DNA of 23,274 bases from Alphaproteobacteria bacterium (lineage in GTDB: Bacteria; Pseudomonadota; Alphaproteobacteria; Micropepsales; Micropepsaceae), in contig JAGWSK010000018.1 in NCBI GenBank assembly GCA_028869355.1, positions 1-23,274 on the forward strand, read 5' to 3'. Shown here one piece after another: positions 6,816-15,200 of this stretch. The notes below the pieces were generated by a model, which saw nothing but the letters and a program-made list of their open reading frames with translations, was not told where the DNA came from and ran no database searches. Position numbers and translations under genes: made by a program. Numbering within the stretch: the first letter of the stretch is position 1; the number at the start of each line of letters is the position of its first letter.

Positions 6816-7965
6816 GGATCAATCCGTTCGGGTGCTGATCGCCGGGCTGGAAAGCCCGCGCGCGCACGCACTGGTCAGTGCTCTTTCCGCCCGCGGCTTT
6901 GATTGCGTCAGGCTCGGTCGCGGCGAAGAAACGAAAGACGCACTGCGCGATATTCACGCCCGTGCCGCGATATTGGGCGCCAGCACCTTCGTGGCATTGA
7001 AACGAAGGAACGCGGAAATCGGCTTTCCCTGCATCGTGCTCGGCGAAGCTGCATCGGCCGGGATCGCCATCCAGTCATTCCGGCTCGGCGCGTACAATTT
7101 TTTTGAGGACCATGAGCCGCTCGAGGCCATCGTCCAGTCTGTCGAAAATGCGAGCGCCGCAGCTCACTGGAACACGCCCGGCGATTACCTCGCGCTGCTG
7201 AGGGCCAAGCAGGCCGCGGAAGAGGCAAGCCGCGCCAAATCCGAATTTTTGGCTGCCATGAATCACGAACTCCGAACCCCACTGAATGCCGTTATCGGTT
7301 TTTCCGAGCTCATGTCGAAGCAGACCTTTGGGCCTCTGGGGCACCCCAACTACAAAACCTATATCGAAGATATTGAAACCAGCGGCCGTCACCTGCTCGA
7401 CATCATCAATGAGATTCTCGACTTCTCAAAGCTCGAGGCCGGGGGGTTCGCCTTGAGCGAAACCTATGTCGATGTGCAGCAGGTCGCGCAGGGGGTCATC
7501 CGTCTGGTCGGCGTACGCGCACGAGCAGCAGGATTGCACATCCAGAATGACGTCCCTCAGGATCTGCCCCTGCTGTGGTGTGATGAACGTAAGTTGCGCC
7601 AGATGCTGCTCAATCTCGTCGGCAATGCGATCAAATTCACCCAAACCGGCGGCGCTATTGCCGTCTCGGCCCGGTGCAGCCGTGATGAATACATTGTGGC
7701 CGTGTCCGATACCGGGATCGGAATTCCCGAATCCGAGTTGGATCGCGTCGTGCAGCCCTTTGTTCAGGTGGACAATCCGTTTACCCGGCAGCACGGGGGC
7801 GCCGGACTGGGTCTGGCGCTGGTCAACGCGATGATGGAAAAACATGGCGGCAGCTTGCGGCTGGAAAGCACCCAGGGCAGCGGCACAAAAGTGCAACTTG
7901 CCTTTCCCCGGGAAAGGATCGGGGCGAGCCCGACCGGCCCGAACGCAACGAAGGTAGCCGTATGA
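6805..7965 (+). CDS. soluble PleC/DivJ-like histidine kinase with degenerate N-terminal receiver
   Basis: This soluble protein has 386 residues from the preferred start. Residues 8-115 follow the receiver-domain pattern, but the acidic pair after the first strand is replaced (VRVLIAGLESP), the phospho-acceptor Asp position reads AILGAS, the Thr/Ser switch strand reads CIVLGEAAS, and the conserved Lys is missing near NFFEDHEP. It should therefore not accept phosphate. The kinase core is intact: MNHELRTPLNAVIGFSE (His about 154), an N-box in LRQMLLNLVGNAIKFT, DTGIGIPESE and GGAGLGLALV. The helix around GPLGHPNYKTYIEDI resembles PleC/DivJ-type kinases. I prefer ATG 6805 because AGGA lies seven bases upstream; ATG 6790 is in frame and would add five residues. 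The gene overlaps the kinase before it and, through ATGA, the kinase after it, so coupled translation is likely. Confidence 0.9.
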   Translation: MPPEDQSVRVLIAGLESPRAHALVSALSARGFDCVRLGRGEETKDALRDIHARAAILGASTFVALKRRNAEIGFPCIVLGEAASAGIAIQSFRLGAYNFFEDHEPLEAIVQSVENASAAAHWNTPGDYLALLRAKQAAEEASRAKSEFLAAMNHELRTPLNAVIGFSELMSKQTFGPLGHPNYKTYIEDIETSGRHLLDIINEILDFSKLEAGGFALSETYVDVQQVAQGVIRLVGVRARAAGLHIQNDVPQDLPLLWCDERKLRQMLLNLVGNAIKFTQTGGAIAVSARCSRDEYIVAVSDTGIGIPESELDRVVQPFVQVDNPFTRQHGGAGLGLALVNAMMEKHGGSLRLESTQGSGTKVQLAFPRERIGASPTGPNATKVAV

Positions 7966-9857
7966 CTGGTGCCATTCCCCCCGCACTGACGCGCGCCACA
8001 AACTGGCTAATGGTCCTTCCGACCCGGATTTATCCAGTTCTGGACTGGTTCATTCCGGCCAATATCAGGCGCGACAACGCAGCCCATCAACGGGCGCGCA
8101 TGTTCCTCATCAGCCATGTCTTCGGCCCGTTCCTCGGCAATACAATCACGGTTTATCTCTATCTTCTCGATCCCAATCCGGGCATTGGGGTCCATGTCAT
8201 TGCAGCATCGATCACGGCATTCTGGTTGTTCCCATTCCTTCTGCGCCTGACCGGCTGGTACAATCTGCTGGCGGTGCTTTCGATCCAGAACCTCACATTC
8301 GTCGTGGTATGGGGCTGTTACCATTATGGCGGTGTGAGTTCTCCGTTCCTGCCATGGATTCCGGCCATTCCCCTGCTCGCGTTCTTTTATCTCGGCTCGG
8401 GGACGTGGCAGCGCGTGCTGGTGTTGGGACAGCTTGGAATCAATCTCTTCATCATTTACGCGATTTATGCGCAGGGAGTCAGTTTTCCGGTGCACGTCCC
8501 CTACCCCGGCGCAAATCTCGATCTTGAGCTGCAGAAGCTGTCCGGCATCGGAATCATCTCAACGGTTTGCGCAGCCATTTATGTTTCGATGATGGCACTC
8601 TACTACGCCAACATCGTTGCCTCGCAGTCGGAACTGGAGCGCGAGGTCGTGCTGCACTTGAGTACTGCCCGGCAATTGCAGGCGGCCAAGATCGAGGCCG
8701 ATCGCGCCAACCAGGCAAAATCCGAATTCCTCGCCAAGATGAGCCACGAATTGCGCACGCCTTTGAATGCGGTCATCGGCTACAGCGAGATGCTGCTCGA
8801 GGATGCGAAGGCCAAAGGGCGCGATTCCCAGCGCGACGATATTGCCCGCATCCACAGCGCCGGAAAGCATCTGTTATCGCTGGTCAGCGATGTCCTCGAC
8901 CTGTCCAAAATCGAGGCCGGCAAAATGGAAGTTTATCCGGAACGGGTTGAGCTTGCCGACTTCCTGAAAGATGTGGCTGCCGGATTGGAAGCGGCGGTCA
9001 GCGCCAACGGCAACCGGCTGGAGCTCGCCTTCCCGCCGCGCCTCGGGGTGGTCGAAACCGATACCGCCAAACTGCGGCAGGCTCTCGCAAGCCTGCTCAA
9101 CAACGCCGGCAAATTCACCCGCAACGGCGTGGTCACCCTCGGCGGAACCATTCGCGACGGCTGGATGGAGCTTTCGGTTCGCGACACGGGAATGGGGATC
9201 AGCCCGGAAAAGGTGGTCAATCTGTTCCAGAACTTTGGTGAAATGCCGGGTGCAACCGCGAGCAAATATGGCGGAACAGGCTTGGGACTGCCGTTAAGCC
9301 AAAAGCTGTGCAACTTGCTGGGCGGCGATATCGGCGTCGAAAGTACGATTGGCAAAGGCGCGCGATTCACCATCCGTGTGCCCACCAAGTGCAGACAGAA
9401 CGACCTGCCGCAGCCTGCTCCGGTAAATTTCCCGGTACGGTCGCCCGCCGACAGCGCGTCCCCCAAGGTCTTGCTGATCGACGATGACCCCGCCGCCCTT
9501 GACCTCGTGCAGCGCATGATTGCCAAGGAGGGCTACGTCCCAATTCGCGCGCAAGGCGCGCGTGAGGGTCTGACACTGGCCTGGAATGATCGTCCCGCTG
9601 CCATCGTCCTGGATGTCGAAATGCCCGGGCTGTCGGGATGGGACGTACTTCTCACACTCAAGGCCGACGACGAACTCAGAGACTGCCCGGTCATCCTGGT
9701 GACATCGAACGATGATGTTCACAAGAGCCGGTTATTGGGCGCTTCCGCCCATCTCGTGAAACCGCTGGACCGCGAGGCCCTGCTCTTCCTCCTTAAGCAG
9801 TTTTGTCCCATTGCTGGTGCTGCCGCTAAAGAACAGCCGGTGGCGCTCGCGTCGTAA
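7962..9857 (+). CDS. six-TM hybrid histidine kinase with C-terminal receiver, second of the paralogous pair
   Basis: This is a 631-residue hybrid kinase. The membrane region (about residues 25-222) aligns by eye along its whole length with that of the kinase at 5352: DWFIP, RAR.F..SH.FGP.LG, NLTFV, YGGVSSPFLPW, LSG.GI.S and MMALYYA..VASQS. The kinase core has SHELRTPLNAVIGYSE (His262), RDTGMGIS and GGTGLGLPLS. In the N-box the first Asn is replaced by Ser377 while Asn381 is kept. After a Pro-rich linker (about 478-500) comes a receiver with DDD at about 507-509, acceptor D551 in VLDVEMPG, T581/S582, and K600 in HLVKPLD. No HPt domain is present. The start ATG overlaps the previous stop (ATGA, 7962-7965) and follows an AAGG site. 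The sensed cue is unknown. Confidence 0.93.
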   Translation: MTGAIPPALTRATNWLMVLPTRIYPVLDWFIPANIRRDNAAHQRARMFLISHVFGPFLGNTITVYLYLLDPNPGIGVHVIAASITAFWLFPFLLRLTGWYNLLAVLSIQNLTFVVVWGCYHYGGVSSPFLPWIPAIPLLAFFYLGSGTWQRVLVLGQLGINLFIIYAIYAQGVSFPVHVPYPGANLDLELQKLSGIGIISTVCAAIYVSMMALYYANIVASQSELEREVVLHLSTARQLQAAKIEADRANQAKSEFLAKMSHELRTPLNAVIGYSEMLLEDAKAKGRDSQRDDIARIHSAGKHLLSLVSDVLDLSKIEAGKMEVYPERVELADFLKDVAAGLEAAVSANGNRLELAFPPRLGVVETDTAKLRQALASLLNNAGKFTRNGVVTLGGTIRDGWMELSVRDTGMGISPEKVVNLFQNFGEMPGATASKYGGTGLGLPLSQKLCNLLGGDIGVESTIGKGARFTIRVPTKCRQNDLPQPAPVNFPVRSPADSASPKVLLIDDDPAALDLVQRMIAKEGYVPIRAQGAREGLTLAWNDRPAAIVLDVEMPGLSGWDVLLTLKADDELRDCPVILVTSNDDVHKSRLLGASAHLVKPLDREALLFLLKQFCPIAGAAAKEQPVALAS

Positions 9858-9872
9858 AGGGAGATCCACAAA

Positions 9873-10262
9873 ATGGCGAGAATCCTGCTGGTGGAAGATA
9901 ATGAATTCAACCGCGACATGCTGGGACGGCGTCTTCAGCGCAGTGGGTTTACCGTAAGTTTCGCCGTCGACGGTCCTCAGGGTGTTGCCCTGACGGAATC
10001 GGAAATGCCGGACCTTGTGCTGATGGATATCGCGCTGGGCGAAATGGACGGATGGGAAGCAACCCGGCTGATCAAGGCGAATCCGAAGACTTCAAAAATT
10101 CCGGTTATCGCCCTGACCGCCCATGCGCTCGCCGCCGACCGTGAAACCAGCGTCCAAGCCGGCTGCGCGGAATACGATACCAAACCGGTCGACATGCCCC
10201 GGCTGCTGGAAAAAATCCGCCGCTGTCTCGGTCAGGCGCAAAGCGGCCCCCCGGCCGCCTGA
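9873..10262 (+). CDS. DivK/CheY-like single-domain response regulator
   Basis: This is a 129-residue stand-alone receiver. All signature residues are visible: ILLVEDNEFNRDML with the acidic pair, acceptor D52 in LVLMDIALGEMDG, T82 in VIALTAHALAADR, and K104 in YDTKPVDM. The VEDNxxNxxxxxxxL opening and ALTAHAL segment are of the DivK/hybrid-kinase receiver type. There is no output domain, so it must act through protein contacts or as a phosphate shuttle. It is the last gene of the plus-strand operon, 15 bases behind the hybrid kinase, with a strong AAGGGAGA site. It converges with the receiver gene on the other strand, only six bases apart. The most plausible donors are the three kinases encoded just upstream, judged by proximity. 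Confidence 0.93.
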   Translation: MARILLVEDNEFNRDMLGRRLQRSGFTVSFAVDGPQGVALTESEMPDLVLMDIALGEMDGWEATRLIKANPKTSKIPVIALTAHALAADRETSVQAGCAEYDTKPVDMPRLLEKIRRCLGQAQSGPPAA

Positions 10263-10268
10263 TCTACT

Positions 10269-10670
10269 TCACGTCCTGGCTTCAGCCTCCAGCTCTGCGA
10301 GCAGACGGCGCAGCGTCTTGAGGTCGATCGGCTTGGAAAGATTGCCCGCAATATTCAGACCTTTCGCCGACGCGAGCCGGCCGGCGGAGCGGCGCAGCCA
10401 TTCATCATGACCGCTGATGATGACGATGCGCCCACCAAATCCCTGTTGCTCCAGAAGCGAGAAAACGCCGAGCCCATCCTCTTCCGGCATGCAGAGATCA
10501 AGAGTGAGAATATCCGGTTGCCATGAACCGAGCGTAGCGCGCAATTCAACGGGACTTGCGGCCGTGCGCGAATCATAGCCGAGTTTTGCAGCGACTCGCG
10601 CGATGAGTTCGGCGGAATCGGCGTGATCGTCTATCGCAAGCAATCGCGCCCTGCGCCGCAGCTGATCCAT
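10269..10670 (-). CDS. single-domain response regulator co-encoded with the PLP enzyme
   Basis: This is a 133-residue stand-alone receiver with complete phosphorylation machinery: acidic pair in LLAIDDHADSAEL (D14-D15), acceptor D58 in ILTLDLCMPEEDG, S86 in IVIISGHDE, and K113 in NLSKPID. No output domain follows. I chose ATG 10670 because a GGAGAG site lies just upstream and because it starts one base after the stop of the PLP-enzyme gene (10672). An in-frame start at 10727 would only read back through that gene. The tight spacing makes it the second gene of a two-gene operon and likely translationally coupled. It may regulate the enzyme post-translationally or link it to the neighbouring kinases; both are inference. 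Confidence 0.9.
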   Translation of the reverse strand: MDQLRRRARLLAIDDHADSAELIARVAAKLGYDSRTAASPVELRATLGSWQPDILTLDLCMPEEDGLGVFSLLEQQGFGGRIVIISGHDEWLRRSAGRLASAKGLNIAGNLSKPIDLKTLRRLLAELEAEART

Positions 10671-10671
10671 G

Positions 10672-12027
10672 TTACTCTCCGCATGCGCGCCTGGGTAGCA
10701 GTTCAACATCCGCCAGCGACGAAACACAAGGGCTGGTGCCGGAACTTTCGCTTAATGCCAGCCGCAACGCCGACACAAGCCGGTCGATATTGTCCCGTGT
10801 GTGCTTTGCCATCACCTGCAGGCGAAACAGCGCACTGCCGCGGGCGACCGCGGGATATTCAACCAGATTGACAATCGCGCCCAATGCGCCGAGGCGTTGG
10901 CTGACGATCCGGGCAAAGCCTTCATCATCGATCTTGATCGAAACGATCGCCGAGGGGTCACCCAGCACTTCCAGTCCCTCACTGGCCAATGCGCCGCGTA
11001 AGTAAAGACTGTTGCGCATGAGCTCGGCCCTTAGGTTCCCGCCTTCCTCCGAACTCACGATTTCGAATGCCTTGAGAACCGTGGCGCTTTGGACGGGGGA
11101 GAGCGCGTTTGAAAAGGTCCCGGAACTTCCGAAATATCGCAGATATTCGCGTACCGCGGCCGAATTGCAGGCGACAAAACCGCCATTGGAAGCGAATGTC
11201 TTTGAGAAGCTTCCCATCACCAGATCGACTTTGCCGGTCATTTTTTGGCGGCCGATCTGGCCACGGCCATCGTCGCCGAGATTGCCCAGATCATGTGCGA
11301 CATCAACCATCAGTCTCGCGCCGAATTCGCGGCAAAGTTCCTGCATCGCCCGAATATCAGGCGTGTCCGAATGCATCGAAAAGAGACTTTCAGTGATCAC
11401 GAGAATCGCATTCCGGGTGTCATGGGCGCGAATGTGATGGAGCAGGCGGCGTACCGACGGCAGGCTCAGGTGGCGGTGCAAATGCACGTTCGGCGTCGCG
11501 GCCAGCGCGCCATCCTGCAGACAATTGTGCGCCAGCGCATCGATCACGACATGATCCTCGGCGCGGACCAAACCGCGAATGACGCCATATCCGGCCGCCC
11601 AGCCAGTCGGATAAAGCAATGTATGTTCAAGCTGGAGGAAGTCCGAGATCGCCTGCTCGAGAATCAGCGAATATTTCGTATTGCCGAGGAACGCACCTGA
11701 TCCCGCGCTGTGCACCCCGAACTCGTCGATGGCTGCCCGGGCGGCGGCCTTGATCGCGGGATTCGAGGAAAGATTCAGGTAGTCCTGGGATGCAAAATTG
11801 ACGCCGCAAATCGGCCTGCCTGCATCATCCTTAACCCGACATAGCGGTTGTGGCGCGGTATCGGTCGAACGCGAATAGGGCCAGAATCCGTTCTGCCGCC
11901 GCATGTCCTGCCATTCAAAGAATGGATTTACCCTGGCAAACAGGTCGGTCCCCTTGGGATCACGGTATTCCCGGAGACTTCCGGACAGCGGATCAACCGC
12001 CGCGCTCCTGGAACTCAAGTCTCCCAT
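10672..12027 (-). CDS. alpha-oxoamine synthase family PLP enzyme (serine palmitoyltransferase/BioF/CqsA-like)
   Basis: This family condenses an amino acid (or its derivative) with an acyl-CoA or acyl-ACP, releasing CO2. Members include BioF, glycine C-acetyltransferase, ALA synthase, serine palmitoyltransferase and the autoinducer synthases CqsA/LqsA. In the 451-residue product the PLP lysine is K276 in GSFSKTFASNGGF. The PLP-nitrogen Asp and neighbouring His are D242 and H245 in VDVAHDLGNLG, and the PLP-stacking His is probably H167 in DALAHNCL. The glycine-rich FGVHSAGSGAFLGNT and LFSMHSDTPD match the family scaffold. The usual DEAHS/DDAHG signature is altered to DVAHD. The N-terminal NPFFEWQDMRRQNGFWPY segment is longer than in BioF. 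I chose ATG 12027 for its AAGG site; ATG 12156 adds a non-homologous hydrophobic stretch. Substrates cannot be told from sequence; no sphingolipid or biotin genes are nearby. Confidence 0.85.
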   Translation of the reverse strand: MGDLSSRSAAVDPLSGSLREYRDPKGTDLFARVNPFFEWQDMRRQNGFWPYSRSTDTAPQPLCRVKDDAGRPICGVNFASQDYLNLSSNPAIKAAARAAIDEFGVHSAGSGAFLGNTKYSLILEQAISDFLQLEHTLLYPTGWAAGYGVIRGLVRAEDHVVIDALAHNCLQDGALAATPNVHLHRHLSLPSVRRLLHHIRAHDTRNAILVITESLFSMHSDTPDIRAMQELCREFGARLMVDVAHDLGNLGDDGRGQIGRQKMTGKVDLVMGSFSKTFASNGGFVACNSAAVREYLRYFGSSGTFSNALSPVQSATVLKAFEIVSSEEGGNLRAELMRNSLYLRGALASEGLEVLGDPSAIVSIKIDDEGFARIVSQRLGALGAIVNLVEYPAVARGSALFRLQVMAKHTRDNIDRLVSALRLALSESSGTSPCVSSLADVELLPRRACGE

Positions 12028-12156
12028 TTGCCACCTTCTCTGCGGCTTCGGCGAGCCAAAGGCACCCGCTTCGGATGCTGGAACCCGAAAATACGACAGA
12101 AAGGTGAATAAAATCCAAAGACATGTCCCGGCAAGGACCGGTTGCTCCGGTTCCAT

Positions 12157-12174
12157 CAGTGAAAGATTTCACTG
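12157..12174. promoter_or_regulatory. perfect 8+8 palindrome upstream of the PLP-enzyme gene
   Basis: CAGTGAAA (12157-12164) and TTTCACTG (12167-12174) are perfect inverted repeats around a two-base centre. The element lies about 130 bases upstream of the enzyme start, in the 238-base gap behind the GT51 gene. It is followed by a CCGGTT direct repeat on the enzyme side. An intrinsic terminator is unlikely because the stem is AT-rich with a two-base loop, so a dimeric regulator's operator is the more natural reading. No confident -35/-10 pair was found. The remainder of 12028-12265 shows no gene. Confidence 0.45.
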
Positions 12175-12265
12175 GCGCGGCAATAGCATAAGGATTCCCG
12201 GGCTGCGGCCGGCGGATTAACGATTGGCCGCTTTGGCCGTAATCCACCTATTTTCAGGGCACCAG

Positions 12266-15200
12266 CTAGTCACTCGCCGTAACCGCCCCGTTTTGCGCCC
12301 TACTCACGATCGCCAGCGGATTGGGATTAACCGGCGTTCCAAGGAGAGGCTGCAGCTGCGGGGCCAGAGCCTTCAAGAGCTGTACGGTCAGCGCGCTGGT
12401 GAAGTGATACCGGCCGGACTGCTTGCCGCGGACGAATGCGGTCACCGTGCCGTAGAACCGGTCACCAAGGTGGAACACGAAGGTCGCCGTACGGTCCTTG
12501 GGCTCGGAACTGATGAGACGAGCGCCGGCGCCGAAATGTTCATAATTGTTGTCGCTGGTGCCGGTCTTGCCTCCAACGTCGAGCGGCGTGTAATCGGCGT
12601 TGAAATAGGTGCCCCTCAGCCGTGACGCTGTGCCGTCCTGGACGACTGCCCCAAGTGCCTTGCGCACAACAGCAATGAGTTCGGGCGGATAAAGCCGCTG
12701 GCCCTGGCTGGGTGCAAATCCCAGGTCGCTTTCATAGGGTGTGCCGCCGGCCAGTTGCAGCTGCTCGATATTGGTCGTTGGCCGGCGATAGCCATTATTG
12801 ACGATAATTCCCATGAGCGTCGCCAACGCATCCGGCCGGTCACCCGAGCTGCCGATCGCGGTGGCAAGCGATGGCACGAGTTTGTCGAATGGCCAGCCCT
12901 GCTTTTTCCACTCGGGCAGCAGGTCGTTGAACGCGTCCTCCTCGGTAATGATCCGAATACGGACATTCTGCTGGTGCTCGCGCCTGCTGTTGAACAGCCA
13001 GCCATAGGCTTCCTGACGCTTGTCGCCGCTGGCATCAATGATCTCGGCCCGAGTGGCATCCGGATGAGCGACCAGATAGGCGCCGAGCCACAGTTCCAGC
13101 GGGTGGATATGGGCAATATAGCCGCGGTCGGCCAACGACATCTTGTCCGGGCCATAGCTTTCATACAAGTCGAGAATCTTTTTCTCGTCTGCGGGCGCGT
13201 GATGTGCGGCGAGGAACTGGCGCAATTGCTGAATCGAGGCATCGGGCTCGAGTGAGCGGAAGATCACCGCAAGATGCAGCGCGGAAACGCCCGCCTTCTG
13301 CAGCATGAAAGCGATGATCTGCTGCGTGTTCTTGCCCTTCAGATCCTTGTAGAAACGGTTGAGAAAGGCGGTACCTTCCTGGTCCGCAAAGCGCCTCAGG
13401 TAATCCTCGCGCTGACCGGGATCAGGCGATTGCACCACGCCACCACCATGCGCGGCGCGCTCGTCCATGTAGTAGGTGGTGATGTCCCGCATCAGCCGGA
13501 TGAAGGCAAGATTCACCGAGTGGGCGAATGCGTCCTGGACCGTCCAGACCTTATAGTCTTCCGAACTTTCGAAATTGTGGAAAAACTGGAGTCCGCTGCC
13601 GGTGAAGAAGCCCTCGCCGGTGTCGCCGGAGTAATGGCGCTGCATCGCCTCTGCCATCAGTCCCTTTAGACCATCCCTGCGGTTTGTCTGAAGATATCCG
13701 ATCACGAACTGGCTTAAGGGATCGTGGGCACTGCTCGCAGCCTTGCGCAATTGCGCCGGCGAGTCATTGAGATGCTGCTGGTAGATGTGATCGAGGATAT
13801 CGAGATAAGCGACCAGCGTACGCAGCTTTGAGGTCGATCCGAGTATCAGTTTCGAGCTGCTGTTGATGTCGAACGGCTCATCCAGCGTATCGGCATGCAC
13901 GCGCAAAATGTTGCGATCGGCTTCGCGCTCGTAAACCACCACGCTGTAGTTCAGCTGTGAAACATCATCGGAAGGGCTGAGCAGCTGGAAGCCCACCATT
14001 CCAAGCGCATTGACCTGCCCAGGACTTTTCAGGCTGCGCAGGACACGGCTGACATTCTGCTGCACCGGCGCATCGATTGTGGTGGTGGCGTCGAGATCGA
14101 GCCGGTCGAGGGCATACAGATTCTGGGCATTGAGCGCCGTCAACAGCTCGGTGCGAATGGAATTGCTGGCTTTCTGGCCGACATAGTTGATGGGCGCCGG
14201 CGCCGGCGCTTTGGCACGGTACTGAAGCCTGGTGTTGAGCGCCGCGTCACGGAATTCGGGACTGATCACGCCAGCCCTTCCCAACAGCCTCAGATTGGTA
14301 TCGGTGGTCGCTTCAAGATCATCGTGATTCTGCAACAGATAATAAGCGGGCCGGCGTTCCGCGATCATCAGGCTGAGCACCTGCTTGTAGATCGCCGCCT
14401 TCTGCGCAAGATTCGATGAGCTGTCGGGCTCGGAGAGAATCCGGTTTGCTGTGACAAAATCGGTGCCGAACCAGACCTTCAGTCCGTCGGCAATGCCGAT
14501 GACTTCGCCATAACCGGGGCGCGAGCTCAAAGGCGTCGTATTGACATAGTTGGTGACGATGCGCTTGCGTGCGACGAGCGTGTTCGGGCCGTTCATATAG
14601 GCGCGCGTGGTCGCCGCGCTCATCTGCAACAGCTTGTCGAACACGCCTTGCGTCCGGCCTTCGGGCTCGTGTTCGTATTTTTCGATTTGCGTCGCGAGCG
14701 TGCTGCCGCCGCCCGACTGCGGATGGCGGGTGATCATACCCTCGATTTGGCCGCCCGCCGCATGCAGGAAGCGCTGCCACTCCACCGCCGGATTCTGGAA
14801 CGGATGGGTTGGTTCGAGCAGCGTATGGTTTTCGATGAACAGCAGGGTTGCCACTATGAGCGACGGAATCCGATCGAAATTGGTATAGTATTGCTCCGGA
14901 TAGCTCGCCGCGTAGAGCAGTTTGCCTTTGCGGTCCCGCAATTGCAGACCGGCTGTCGGCTTCTCAGGATAGAGCGCATAGCCATGGCGGGCGGCAAAAC
15001 GGTTGAGCGCGGGCGACATGTCCGCCTGCTTGGTGATCGCAAATCCGCGCTGCTTCAGCGCGTCGATATATTGCGGAATATCGTTGTAGCCGAGCCGCGC
15101 GTCATAGGGCCCCCCGACCGGGTAACGGATGCTTGAGCTGGGGCCATTCCCAACGTGGTAGGACATCTCCCCGGCCCAGCGCGTAAAGAGCATCGACTGC

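Noticed and set aside
5352..9857. Calling the six-TM kinases CqsS or LqsS orthologues
   Set aside because: The H-box and membrane motifs differ from CqsS as I remember it; only the overall layout is similar, so I kept the comparison as an analogy.
12028..12156. Upstream start for the PLP enzyme giving a hydrophobic leader
   Set aside because: The added stretch is not family-like and the start at 12027 has its own ribosome binding site; the leader would also place the palindrome just before the start without other support.
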